DNA from: Hypericibacter terrae
GTDB taxonomy: Bacteria > Pseudomonadota > Alphaproteobacteria > Dongiales > Dongiaceae
NCBI RefSeq assembly: GCF_008728855.1
Contig: NZ_CP042906.1
Coordinates: forward strand, 124,001 to 188,000
Length of the DNA stretch: 64,000 nt
Reading direction: 5' to 3'
Each line of letters opens with the position of its first letter. Within the stretch, counting starts at the first letter, position 1. The notes beneath the pieces are model-generated. The model was not told the DNA's origin. It was given only the letters and a program-made list of their open reading frames with translations, and ran no database searches. This document shows, piece by piece, positions 53,729-62,446 of the stretch. The translations under genes were made by a program, and so were the position numbers.

Positions 53729-55041
53729 TGCCGCGCCGCAAGCGGCATGCGCCGCTGCGCGTCTATCTGAACAACCGCCTCGTCGGGCACCTGCTCAAGG
53801 AGCCCAGCGGCGCGGTCAGCTTCCGGTACGATGAAAGCTGGCTGAGCCGGCGGAGCGCCATTCCGGTGTCCCTTTCGCTGCCGTTTCGCGAGGACGCCTA
53901 TCGCGGCGCGCCGGTTTCGGCGGTGTTCGAGAACCTGCTTCCCGATTCCGAGGCGCTGCGCCGCCGTGTCGCCGAACAAGTCGGTGCCGAAGGCAGCGAT
54001 GCCTACAGCCTGCTCGCTGCGATCGGGCGCGACTGTGTCGGTGCGCTCCAATTCATTGCGGGCGACGATGATGTGGTCGATTCCACTCCCATGATCGAAG
54101 GCGAGCCTGTCGACGCTGGCGCCGTCGAAAAGCTGCTGCGCAATCTTGCGCAGGCCCCGCTTGGCCTCTCGCGGGACAAGGATTTCCGCATCTCGATCGC
54201 AGGGGCACAGGAAAAGACCGCCCTGCTGTGGGATGGCAAACGCTGGCGCAAGCCGCTCGGCACGACCCCGACGACGCATATTCTGAAACCCCAGATCGGC
54301 GAGCTGCCGAACGGAATCGACCTGTCGAACAGCGTCGAAAACGAATTCTATTGTCTCAAATTGCTTGCGGCTTTCGGCTTGCCTGTCAACAGCGCGACGA
54401 TCGAGACCTTCGGCAAGACCAAGGCGCTCGTGATCGAGCGTTTCGACCGGCGTTGGACGCGCGACGGGCGCCTGCTGCGCTTGCCACAGGAGGATTGCTG
54501 TCAGGCGCTCTCGGTGCCGCCCAGCCGGAAATATCAGAGCGATGGCGGGCCGGGACTCGTCGACATCATCGACCTGCTCAAGGGCAGCGACACGCCCGAC
54601 GAAGACCGCAAGACCGTATTCAAGGCGCAAATCCTGTTCTGGCTGATCGGCGCCACGGACGGGCATGCCAAGAATTTCAGCATCTTCCTCGGGCCGGGCG
54701 GCAGCTACAGCCTGACGCCGCTCTACGACGCGCTCACGGCGCAACCGAGCCTGGATGTACGGCAGATCGAGCGCAAGCAGATGAAGCTGGCGATGGCCGT
54801 GGGCGAGACGAATCACTACCGGATCGACGGCATCCACGGGCGGCATTTCATGCAAACGGCGCAAGCCGCCGGCCTGCCCAGGGCGATTGCCTCGGCCGCG
54901 ATCGAGGAGGTCGTCGCCGCTGCCGATGGCGCCTTGGAACGGGTGCAAGAAGAACTGCCGGCCCGGTTCCCCGCATTCATCCACGATTCCGTGAGGAGGG
55001 CCGTATCCGAGCGCGTCCGTGGATTGGCTTCGCTGACATGA
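53728..55041 (+). CDS. hipA: HipA-type Ser/Thr kinase toxin
   Basis: 437 residues, very like E. coli HipA throughout. N-terminal domain VYLNNRLVGHLLKEPSGAVS and FENLLPDSEALRRRVA; autophosphorylation/P-loop segment ISIAGAQEKTALL; GTTPTTHILKPQIGEL; LVIERFDRRW; LLRLPQEDCCQAL; catalytic IGATDGHAKNFSIFL and metal-site LTPLYDAL. HipA of this group phosphorylates glutamyl-tRNA synthetase and stops translation, causing persistence. All catalytic residues look intact. With the AT-rich upstream DNA and position after a terminated operon, it was probably acquired horizontally. Confidence 0.95.
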   Translation: MPRRKRHAPLRVYLNNRLVGHLLKEPSGAVSFRYDESWLSRRSAIPVSLSLPFREDAYRGAPVSAVFENLLPDSEALRRRVAEQVGAEGSDAYSLLAAIGRDCVGALQFIAGDDDVVDSTPMIEGEPVDAGAVEKLLRNLAQAPLGLSRDKDFRISIAGAQEKTALLWDGKRWRKPLGTTPTTHILKPQIGELPNGIDLSNSVENEFYCLKLLAAFGLPVNSATIETFGKTKALVIERFDRRWTRDGRLLRLPQEDCCQALSVPPSRKYQSDGGPGLVDIIDLLKGSDTPDEDRKTVFKAQILFWLIGATDGHAKNFSIFLGPGGSYSLTPLYDALTAQPSLDVRQIERKQMKLAMAVGETNHYRIDGIHGRHFMQTAQAAGLPRAIASAAIEEVVAAADGALERVQEELPARFPAFIHDSVRRAVSERVRGLASLT

Positions 55042-55286
55042 CGGCGGCAAGATTGCGACGATCCGAGCACAAGGAAATCCATTTCATCCCGTCCACCCGC
55101 TCCCTTTTCTGATCGGCCAGTCATGAAAGGGAGCGGGTCGCTGCGGCCAATTGTCCGTCCACACCGATTCCATGACGTGGCTTCGCGCTTCGTACCCCTA
55201 GGATCGAAATCCGATCCGACGAGGCTGGCATTTTGCCAGGCGGGTTCGCGGTCGCATCAGGCGCTGGCCTGACAGGGAGAGTGACG

Positions 55287-56468
55287 ATGTCGGCGGGTCG
55301 CAATTTTCTGTTCATTCCCGGTCCCACCAATATGCCCGAGACGGTTCGCCGTGCGATGGGCGGTGCCCAGGAAGATCAGCGAGCTCCCGACGTCCCGGAT
55401 TTCACCCTGCCGCTCTTCGCCGATCTGAAGAAGGTGTTCCAGATGAAGACCGGCCATGTGCTGGTGTTCGCCGGGACCGGCACCGGCGGCTGGGAGGCGG
55501 CCATCACCAACACGCTCTCGCCCGGCGACGGCGTGCTGGCCTCGCGCTTCGGGCTCTTCAGCCAGCTCTGGGCCGAGCTCTGCCAGCGCCACGGCCTTGC
55601 GGTCGACGCGATCGATGTCGAGTGGGGCGAGGGCGTGCCGGTAGCGGCTTATGCCGAGCGGCTCAAGGCCGACCGCGCCCACAAGATCAAGGCGGTGCTG
55701 GTGACGCATAACGAGACGGCGACCGGCGTCGCCTCCGACGTCGCCGCGGTGCGCCGGGCGCTCGACGAGGCGAAACATCCAGCCCTCCTTTTCGTGGATG
55801 GCGTCTCCTCGATCGCCTCGATCGATTTCCGCATGGAGGAATGGGGCGTCGATATCGCCGTCGCCGGCTCGCAGAAGGGCTTCATGATGCCGACCGGCCT
55901 CGCCATCGTCGCGGTCAGCGAGAAGGCGCTGGCCGCCATGGCCACGGCCAAGCTGCCGCGCAGCTATTTCTCCTTCGACGACATGCTGCGCATGAACAAG
56001 AACGGCTATTTTCCCTACACGCCGCCGATGACGATGCTGCGCGGCTTGCGGGCCTCGGTCGATCTGCTGCTGGGCGAGGGGCTGCCCAACGTGTTCGCGC
56101 GCCACCATCGCATGGCCGAGGCCGTGCGCCGTGCCGTGGGCGCCTGGGGCCTGTCCTTGGTCGCCAAGGCGCCGCAATGGCATTCCGACACGGTCAGCAC
56201 GATCTGGACGCCGCCGGGCGTCGACGGCGCCGAGCTCGTGCGCCATGCCTATCGCCGCTACAACCTCTCGCTCGGCGTCGGGCTGGCGCGGCTCGCGGGC
56301 AAGGTCTTCCGCATCGGCCATCTGGGCGAGCTCAACGAGCTGATGGTGCTGGCGGCCTTGTCGGGTGCCGAGATGACGATGCGCGACCTGGGGGCCACCC
56401 TGGCGCCGGGCTCCGGCGTCGCGGCGGCCGAGGAACATTTCCGCGCCACGGCGCCCAAGACGAACTGA
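55287..56468 (+). CDS. Serine-glyoxylate aminotransferase-like (PLP, class V)
   Basis: 393 residues, ATG behind GGGAGAG. Class V fold: NFLFIPGPTNMPETVRRAM, FAGTGTGGWEAAITNTLSPG, VTHNETATGV, LFVDGVSSIASIDF and the PLP lysine Lys197 in VAGSQKGFMMPTG; ends with FRIGHLGELNELMVLAAL. It closely follows the serine-glyoxylate aminotransferases (SgaA) of the serine cycle/photorespiration-type glyoxylate metabolism; related aspartate-glyoxylate enzymes (BhcA) cannot be excluded. With formate dehydrogenase nearby it suggests C1/C2 metabolism. It ends exactly where the converging GNAT gene ends, with no spacer. Confidence 0.9.
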   Translation: MSAGRNFLFIPGPTNMPETVRRAMGGAQEDQRAPDVPDFTLPLFADLKKVFQMKTGHVLVFAGTGTGGWEAAITNTLSPGDGVLASRFGLFSQLWAELCQRHGLAVDAIDVEWGEGVPVAAYAERLKADRAHKIKAVLVTHNETATGVASDVAAVRRALDEAKHPALLFVDGVSSIASIDFRMEEWGVDIAVAGSQKGFMMPTGLAIVAVSEKALAAMATAKLPRSYFSFDDMLRMNKNGYFPYTPPMTMLRGLRASVDLLLGEGLPNVFARHHRMAEAVRRAVGAWGLSLVAKAPQWHSDTVSTIWTPPGVDGAELVRHAYRRYNLSLGVGLARLAGKVFRIGHLGELNELMVLAALSGAEMTMRDLGATLAPGSGVAAAEEHFRATAPKTN

Positions 56469-56993
56469 TCAGCTGTTGAGGCCGAAGGCGGCGGGGTAGG
56501 TGACCTTGCCGTTCTCGCCCTGGAGCGCGCCCGGCTCCAGCTCCAGCGCCATGAAGGCCTCGCCCGAGAAGGGGCCGGCGAGGTGGCGCGCCATCTCGGC
56601 GGAGAAACCGAAGCGCGGATAGAAGTGGGGATGGCCCAGCACGATCACGGCGGTGGCGCCGAGAGCCGGCAATTGCTTCAGCCCCTCGCGCACCAGTTGC
56701 GATCCGATGCCCCGGCGCTGGCGGTCGGGATGCACGGCCATCGGTGCCAGCGCCACGGCCGCCACCTCGCGGCTGTCGATCCGGGTCGGGAGCCAGCTGA
56801 AGAGGATATGGCCGACGATCCGGCCCTTTTCCTCGGCCACCAGCGAGAGCGCGATCAGCTTCGCCTGGCGCAACCGGGCGACGATCTGCCATTCGCCAGG
56901 GCCGCCGAAGGCCAGGCGGTTGAGCGCATTGATGGCAGCGATGTCGCTTGCGGCTTCGCGGCGGATCCGGATCGCGGGGGTCCGCTCAACCAT
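56469..56993 (-). CDS. GNAT family N-acetyltransferase (YhbS-like)
   Basis: 174 residues. The GNAT core has IVGHILFSWLPTRID, ALAPMAVHPDRQRRGIGSQLV (acetyl-CoA loop Q/RxxGxG), AVIVLGHPHFYPRFGFS and FMALELEPGAL, the YhbS-type C-terminus. The acetyl acceptor is unknown. The ATG at 56993 overlaps the end of folC by eight bases, so it is the last gene of the leftward operon. Its stop codon is directly adjacent to that of the converging aminotransferase. Confidence 0.9.
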   Translation of the reverse strand: MVERTPAIRIRREAASDIAAINALNRLAFGGPGEWQIVARLRQAKLIALSLVAEEKGRIVGHILFSWLPTRIDSREVAAVALAPMAVHPDRQRRGIGSQLVREGLKQLPALGATAVIVLGHPHFYPRFGFSAEMARHLAGPFSGEAFMALELEPGALQGENGKVTYPAAFGLNS

Positions 56994-58293
56994 TCTTCGC
57001 CAGGACTTCACCGGCGAGATAGAGCGAACCGCAGATGAGAAGCCGTGCCGCCGTCGGGTCGGCGGCGACGATCGCGCGCGCCGCTTCATCGGCCGAGGAG
57101 GCGCCGCGAACCTGCGCGGCACCGGCGCGCCTGGCGGCCTCGACCAGCGCCTCGACATCGAGCGCCTGGTGATTGCCGCCGACCGCGACCGCGGTCACGT
57201 CCTGGATATGGGGCAGCAGCGGCTTGAGGAATCCGACCGGATCGTGTGTCGAGAGCATGCCGAAGACGAGGCGGATCGGCAGATCGGGACGCTCCCGCCG
57301 CCAGCCCGCGGCATGAAGGCCCAGCGCCTGTCCGCCGGATTCATTGTGGCCGCCATCGAGCCAGGCTTCCCAGCCGGGCGGCAGCGCCTCGACCACGGGT
57401 CCGCGCCGCAACCGCTGCAGCCGCGCCGGCCATTCGACGCTGCGCAAGCCCTTGGCGATGGCGTTCTCGGAAATCGAGAAGCCGTCGAGCAGCGGCAGGG
57501 TCGCCAGCGCCAGTCCCGCATTCTCGATCTGATGCAGGCCCGGGAGCGCGGGCAGCGGCCAGCTTGTCTCGCCGCGCTTGTCGCGGAAAAGGAGCGCATC
57601 GCCCTCGCGCCGGGCGTTCCATTCCTGGCCGAACCGGTGGAGCGGGGCGCCGAGCTCGGCGCCGCGCGCCTCGAACACGGCCTCCGCCTCGGCCGGCTGC
57701 GGCCCGATCGCGACCGGGCGCCCCCGTTTCATGATGCCGGCCTTGTTCGCCGCGATCTCGGCCAGCGTATGGCCCAGATGCTGCATATGGTCCATCGAGA
57801 TCGGCGTCAGGCAGCAGGCGAGCGGATGCTCGATCACGTTGGTCGCGTCGTGAGTGCCGCCCAACCCGACTTCGAGCAGGAGAATGTCGGCCTTGTGCCG
57901 GGTGAAGGCGAGGAAGGCCGCCACGGTCGTGACCTCGAAGAAGGTGATCTGCTGATCGCCATTGGCACGCTCGCATTCCTCGAGCAGCGCCAGCAGCTCG
58001 GGCTCCTCGATCAATCTGCCGGCGAGGCGGATGCGCTCATGGAACCGCACCAGATGCGGCGAGGTGTAGGCGTGGACGCGATAGCCCGCAGCCTCGAGGA
58101 TCGCGCGCAGGTAAGCGACGGTCGAGCCCTTGCCGTTGGTCCCGGCCACATGCACCACCGGCGGCAGGCGCCGCTCCGGATTGCCGACGCGATCGAGCAG
58201 GCGCTGCACGCGATCGAGTACCAGGTCGATCAGCTTGGGGTGCAGCTTCGTCAGCCGCTCCAGCACGAGATCGCTGCCGAGGGGGGCGGTCAT
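56986..58293 (-). CDS. folC: Bifunctional folylpolyglutamate synthase / dihydrofolate synthase
   Basis: 435 residues. It adds glutamate to folates and makes dihydrofolate. Motifs: VVHVAGTNGKGSTVAYLRAI (P-loop), YTSPHLVRFHERIR, ILLLEVGLGGTHDATNV, SMDHMQHLGHTLAEIAANKA and AWLDGGHNESG. The family usually has GGRLDATN at the third motif; here it is GGTHDATN. It lies downstream of accD with a paired palindromic repeat between, and overlaps the GNAT gene. The accD-folC order is conserved in alphaproteobacteria. Confidence 0.95.
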   Translation of the reverse strand: MTAPLGSDLVLERLTKLHPKLIDLVLDRVQRLLDRVGNPERRLPPVVHVAGTNGKGSTVAYLRAILEAAGYRVHAYTSPHLVRFHERIRLAGRLIEEPELLALLEECERANGDQQITFFEVTTVAAFLAFTRHKADILLLEVGLGGTHDATNVIEHPLACCLTPISMDHMQHLGHTLAEIAANKAGIMKRGRPVAIGPQPAEAEAVFEARGAELGAPLHRFGQEWNARREGDALLFRDKRGETSWPLPALPGLHQIENAGLALATLPLLDGFSISENAIAKGLRSVEWPARLQRLRRGPVVEALPPGWEAWLDGGHNESGGQALGLHAAGWRRERPDLPIRLVFGMLSTHDPVGFLKPLLPHIQDVTAVAVGGNHQALDVEALVEAARRAGAAQVRGASSADEAARAIVAADPTAARLLICGSLYLAGEVLAKNG

Positions 58294-58320
58294 GGGCGGC
58301 GAGGCTGTGCGTTTTTGTCC

Positions 58321-58432
58321 CCTCCCCCTTTATGGGGGAGGGCTAGGGAGGGGGAAGACACGGCGTCGATTGAACGACCGAGCAGCCCCCTCCCCAACCC
58401 TCCCCCGCAAGCGGGGGAGGGGACAATATTGA
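58321..58432. repeat. Paired GC-rich palindromic element inside the accD-folC gap
   Basis: Two inverted relatives: CCTCCCCCTTTATGGGGGAG then GGCTAGGGAGGGGGAAGAC on the left, and GACCGAGC (58376-58383) then AGCCCCCTCCCC...CCCTCCCCCGCAAGCGGGGGAGG on the right. It lies within the leftward operon, 33 bases after the accD stop and 27 before the folC ATG. Confidence 0.8.
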
Positions 58433-58465
58433 TACCGGAAAGGTCCATGGACGATGCCGCGGCGT

Positions 58466-59353
58466 TCAAATCGCGCCGTAGGGGACCGGGCTCGTGTTCT
58501 GGAGGCGGCGCTGGCCCAGGAGGCGCAGGATGCGGATGAGCGTGTCGCGCAGCTCGATGCGCGGTGACACCAGATCGACCATCCCGTGATCGAGCAGATA
58601 TTCGGCGCGCTGGAATCCCTCGGGCAGCTTCTCGCGGATCGTTTCCTCGATCACGCGGGCACCGGCGAAGCCGATGACGGCGCCCGGCTCGGCGATCTGG
58701 ATGTCGCCCAGCATGGCGAAGGAGGCGCTGACGCCGCCCGTGGTGGGATCGGTCAGCAGCACGATGTAGGGCAGGCCCGCCTCCTTGACCTCGTCGACGG
58801 CGATGATGCTGCGCGGCATCTGCATCAGCGAGATGATGCCTTCCTGCATGCGCGCGCCGCCCGAGGCCGGGATCACGATCAGGGGCGCGCGCTTCTCGAC
58901 CGCGAGCCGCGCGGCCGCGATCAGCCCGTCGCCCACGGCCTTGCCCATCGAGCCCGCCATGAACTCGAAATTGAAGACGGCGATCACGGTCGCCAGGCCG
59001 CCCATGCTGCCATGGGCCACCACGATCGCATCCTGCTCGGCGGTCTTGGTCTGGGTGTCCTTCAGGCGATCGGCATAGCGCTTGCGGTCGCGGAATTTGA
59101 GCGGGTCGGTCTCCCCCTTGGGCAGGTCGATGCGGTCGAACTTGCCTTCGTCGAACAGGAGCTCGAGCCGGCGGCGCCAGGAGAGGCGCAGATGATGGCC
59201 GCAATGGGTGCAGACGCGCAAATTCGCTTCGAGATCGCGATGGAAGATCATCTGCGAGCAGGCCGGGCATTTTTCCCAGAGATTGTCCGGCACGTCGGTC
59301 TTGCGGACCAGCGCCTGGATCTTGGGACGCACGAAATTGGTGAGCCAGCTCAT
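58466..59353 (-). CDS. accD: Acetyl-CoA carboxylase carboxyltransferase beta subunit
   Basis: 295 residues. It joins AccA to move the carboxyl group from biotin to acetyl-CoA in fatty-acid synthesis. N-terminal zinc ribbon CPACSQMIFHRDLEANLRVC, CTHCGHHLRL; carboxylase core VIAVFNFEFMAGSMGKAVGD, IPASGGARMQEGIISLMQM, LTDPTTGGVSASFAMLGDIQ and EPGAVIGFAGARVIEET. It lies 31 bases after trpA in the usual trpFBA-accD-folC order. Confidence 0.97.
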   Translation of the reverse strand: MSWLTNFVRPKIQALVRKTDVPDNLWEKCPACSQMIFHRDLEANLRVCTHCGHHLRLSWRRRLELLFDEGKFDRIDLPKGETDPLKFRDRKRYADRLKDTQTKTAEQDAIVVAHGSMGGLATVIAVFNFEFMAGSMGKAVGDGLIAAARLAVEKRAPLIVIPASGGARMQEGIISLMQMPRSIIAVDEVKEAGLPYIVLLTDPTTGGVSASFAMLGDIQIAEPGAVIGFAGARVIEETIREKLPEGFQRAEYLLDHGMVDLVSPRIELRDTLIRILRLLGQRRLQNTSPVPYGAI

Positions 59354-59384
59354 GGATGACCTCGCAAAAGGGTCGCCCCCATTC

Positions 59385-60275
59385 TCAACGCTTGCGGGCC
59401 GCGCCGCGCACGCCTTGCGCGAGCTCCGCCACGAAGCCCAGCAGGTCCTTGACCAGACCGGGCTTGGCCTTGCCCTGGCCGTCGAGGCCCGCGACGATCT
59501 TCTCGACGATGGCGGAGCCGACCACGGCCGCGTCCGCGATGCCGGCGACGGTCGCCGCCTGCTCCGGCGTGCGGATGCCGAAGCCGACGCCGACCGGCAG
59601 ATCGGTATGGCGTTTCAGGCGCCCGACCGCGGCTGCGATATCGGAATCGGCCGCCGAGCGCGTGCCGGTGATGCCCATGATCGAGACGTAATAGACGAAG
59701 CCGCTGGTGTTCGCGAGCACGGCCGGCAAACGCTCATCGTCCGTCGTCGGCGTGGCGAGGCGGATGAAATTGACCCCCGCGGCGAGTGCCGGGATGCAGA
59801 GCTCCTGATCTTCTTCTGGCGGCAGATCGACGACGATGAGCCCGTCGACGCCGGCCTTCTTCGCATCGGCGAGGAAGCGATCGACGCCGTAGCGATAGAT
59901 CGGGTTGTAATAGCCCATCAGCACGATGGGCGTGTCCTTGTCGCCCGCGCGGAAGGCGGTCACCAGGGCCAGGGTTTTCTTCAAGGTCATCCCGGCCTTG
60001 AGCGCGCGCAAGGAGGAGGCCTGGATCGCGGGGCCGTCGGCCATCGGATCGCTGAAGGGCATGCCGATCTCGATCAGATCGGCGCCGGCCTCGGGCAGGC
60101 CTTTGACGATGGCGAGCGCGGTCTCATAGTCGGGATCGCCGGCCGTCACGAAGGTGACGAGGCCGCCGCGGCCCTGGGCCTTGAGCGCCTCGAAACGACG
60201 GCGGATGCGGCCGGAATCGGCGCCGCGAAGGGCGGCGGCCGCGGGCTTGGCGCCGGCGGTCACGGCGGCGCTCAC
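59385..60275 (-). CDS. trpA: Tryptophan synthase alpha chain
   Basis: 296 residues. It releases indole from indole-3-glycerol phosphate. Signature [19 protein letters not shown] with the catalytic Glu; [27 protein letters not shown] (catalytic Asp), ISIMGITG-like [12 protein letters not shown], and [11 protein letters not shown]. The start is GTG at 60275, overlapping the trpB stop (GTGA); a longer frame to 60332 lies within trpB. It has an unusually long ~20-residue Ala-rich N-terminus. Confidence 0.97.
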   Translation of the reverse strand: MSAAVTAGAKPAAAALRGADSGRIRRRFEALKAQGRGGLVTFVTAGDPDYETALAIVKGLPEAGADLIEIGMPFSDPMADGPAIQASSLRALKAGMTLKKTLALVTAFRAGDKDTPIVLMGYYNPIYRYGVDRFLADAKKAGVDGLIVVDLPPEEDQELCIPALAAGVNFIRLATPTTDDERLPAVLANTSGFVYYVSIMGITGTRSAADSDIAAAVGRLKRHTDLPVGVGFGIRTPEQAATVAGIADAAVVGSAIVEKIVAGLDGQGKAKPGLVKDLLGFVAELAQGVRGAARKR

Positions 60276-61483
60276 AGCGTCACCCCCAGCGCGTCGGCGA
60301 CGGTGAAGATATCCTTGTCGCCGCGCCCGCACATATTCATGACCAGCAGATGGTCCTTCGGCAGGGTCGGCGCGATGCGCGTGACATGGGCCAGCGCATG
60401 GGCCGGTTCCAGCGCCGGGATGATGCCTTCGGTCCGGGCGCAGAGCTGGAAGGCGTCGAGCGCCTCCCGGTCGGTGGCCGACACATAGTTCACCCGGCCG
60501 GTATCGTGCAGCCAGGCATGTTCCGGGCCGATGCCCGGATAATCGAGGCCGGCCGAGATCGAGTGGGCGTCGATGATCTGCCCGTCCTCGGTCTGCAGCA
60601 GATAGGTACGGTTGCCATGGAGCACGCCAGGCTCGCCGCCATTGAGCGAGGCCGCATGCTTGCCGGTCTCGATACCGAGGCCGGCGGCCTCGACGCCGTC
60701 CATCTTCACGGTCGGATCGTCGAGGAAGGGATGGAACAGCCCCATCGCGTTGGAGCCGCCGCCGATGCAGGCGACCAGTGTATCGGGAAGACGGCCTTCC
60801 GCCTTCTGCATCTGCTCGCGCACCTCGCGGCCGATGATCGACTGGAAGTCGCGCACCATCGCCGGATAGGGATGCGGGCCCGCCACCGTGCCGATGATGT
60901 AGAAGGTGTTCTCGACATTGGCGACCCAGTCGCGCAGGGCGTCGTTCATCGCGTCCTTCAAGGTCGCGGTGCCGCTCTTGACCGGCTTCACTTCCGCGCC
61001 CAGGAGGCGCATGCGGAACACGTTGGGCTTCTGCCGCGCGATGTCGGTCTCGCCCATATAGACGGTGCAGGGGAGATTGAAGAGGGCCGCCACCGTCGCC
61101 GTCGCCACGCCATGCTGGCCCGCACCGGTCTCGGCGATGATGCGGGTCTTGCCCATGCGCTTGGCCAGCAGGATCTGGCCCATGCAGTTGTTGATCTTGT
61201 GCGCGCCGGTGTGGTTGAGCTCGTCGCGCTTGAAATAGATCTTGGCGCCGCCGAAATGGCGCGTCAGCCGCTCGGCGAAATAGAGCGGGCTCGGCCGGCC
61301 GACATAATGCTCGAGGTAATAGGCGAGCTCGGCCGCGAAGCTCGGATCGCGCTTGGCCGCCTCATAGGCCTTCTCCAGCGCCAGGATGAGCGGCATCAGG
61401 GTCTCGGCGACGAAACGGCCGCCATAGATGCCGAAATGGCCATGCTCGTCGGGGCCGGCGCGATAGGTGTTGAGACTGGTCAA
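60272..61483 (-). CDS. trpB: Tryptophan synthase beta chain
   Basis: 403 residues. It condenses indole with serine using PLP. The lysine site is [44 protein letters not shown] and the C-terminal CGRGDKDI are diagnostic. It works as an alpha2-beta2 complex with TrpA, whose gene overlaps. Between trpB and trpF is a 282-base gap holding a paired palindromic repeat, so the gene may also have its own promoter. Confidence 0.98.
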   Translation of the reverse strand: MTSLNTYRAGPDEHGHFGIYGGRFVAETLMPLILALEKAYEAAKRDPSFAAELAYYLEHYVGRPSPLYFAERLTRHFGGAKIYFKRDELNHTGAHKINNCMGQILLAKRMGKTRIIAETGAGQHGVATATVAALFNLPCTVYMGETDIARQKPNVFRMRLLGAEVKPVKSGTATLKDAMNDALRDWVANVENTFYIIGTVAGPHPYPAMVRDFQSIIGREVREQMQKAEGRLPDTLVACIGGGSNAMGLFHPFLDDPTVKMDGVEAAGLGIETGKHAASLNGGEPGVLHGNRTYLLQTEDGQIIDAHSISAGLDYPGIGPEHAWLHDTGRVNYVSATDREALDAFQLCARTEGIIPALEPAHALAHVTRIAPTLPKDHLLVMNMCGRGDKDIFTVADALGVTL

Positions 61484-61628
61484 AGCGGTCCTTGCGGGTT
61501 CGGGCGGAACGGCTTGTTCCTAAATCAGGAACAAGCGCGGCAATGAACCACAAGCGGGCCCCGGGGTCAAAACAATGGCACGGTGTGGGTTGTGTGGGAA
61601 AAAGATATGGGAGATCAGCAGGATGGGA

Positions 61629-61746
61629 GACCGAGCGGCCCCCTCCCTGACCCTCCCCCGCGAAGCGGGGGAGGGGACAATAAGTATGCTGCCCGGCGCT
61701 CCTAATTCTTGTTCCCTCCCCTGAAGGGGGAGGGTCAGGGAGGGGG
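61629..61746. repeat. Paired GC-rich palindromic element in the trpF-trpB gap
   Basis: Left arm GACCGAGCGGCCCCCTCCCT then GACCCTCCCCCGCGAAGCGG GGGAGGGGAC; right arm CCCTCCCCTGAAGGGGGAGGGT then CAGGGAGGGGGATGAC. The arms are inverted relatives around a ~35-base spacer. The GACCGAGC end matches 58376-58383 and (reversed) 32170-32177; the GGGGGATGAC end matches the reversed TCATCCCCC at 32225. Confidence 0.8.
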
Positions 61747-61765
61747 ATGACGCGGTCTCGACGCC

Positions 61766-62413
61766 TCAGAGCGTCTTGGCCAGATCGAGCAGCGCCCTGA
61801 TCTTGGCCGGGTTCTTGAGGCCGGGGCGGTCCTCGACGCCGGAGGCGAGGTCGACGCGCCGGGCGCCGGAGATCGCGACCGCCTCGGCGAGGTTGTCGGG
61901 CGTGAGGCCGCCGGAGAGCATCCAGGGCTTGGACCAGTCACGGCCCTGCAGCAGCCGCCAGTCGAACGAGATGGCATTGCCGCCCGGCAAGGCATCCTTC
62001 ATCGAAGGCGGCGGCTTGGCGTCGAACAGCAGCCGGTCGGCGACCGCCAGATAGGCATCGGCGACCGCAAGGTCCTCGGCGCGCGCCACCGGGATCGCCT
62101 TCATCACCGGCTTGCGGAACCGCGCGCGGATCGCGGCGACGCGCGTCGGGTCCTCGGAGCCATGGAGCTGCAGCATGTCGAGCGGCACCGCGGCCAGGAG
62201 GGTCGCGATCGCCTCGTTGTCGAGGTCGACGATGAGACCGACGCGCTTCACCGTCGCCGGCACGGTGCGGGCGAGAGCCGCCGCCGCGTCATGCGTCAGG
62301 AAGCGCGGGCTCCTGCGATAGAAGTTGAATCCGATCAGCCCGGCGCCGCCCTCGACCGCCGCCGCCAGCGACTCCGCACTGTTGATGCCGCAAATCTTGA
62401 CCTCGATCGCCAT
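61766..62413 (-). CDS. trpF: Phosphoribosylanthranilate isomerase
   Basis: 215 residues. It catalyses the third step of tryptophan synthesis. Family marks: VKICGINSAESLAAAVEGGA (catalytic Cys in KICG), GLIGFNFYRRSPRFL, LDMLQLHGSEDPTR, LFDAKPP (catalytic Asp) and WMLSGGLTPDNLAEA with DLASGVEDRPGLK. It is 33 bases downstream of the membrane-protein gene and upstream of trpB. Confidence 0.97.
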   Translation of the reverse strand: MAIEVKICGINSAESLAAAVEGGAGLIGFNFYRRSPRFLTHDAAAALARTVPATVKRVGLIVDLDNEAIATLLAAVPLDMLQLHGSEDPTRVAAIRARFRKPVMKAIPVARAEDLAVADAYLAVADRLLFDAKPPPSMKDALPGGNAISFDWRLLQGRDWSKPWMLSGGLTPDNLAEAVAISGARRVDLASGVEDRPGLKNPAKIRALLDLAKTL

Positions 62414-62446
62414 GATGCTCCTCGGGCGCGAACGCGAAATTTGTTT

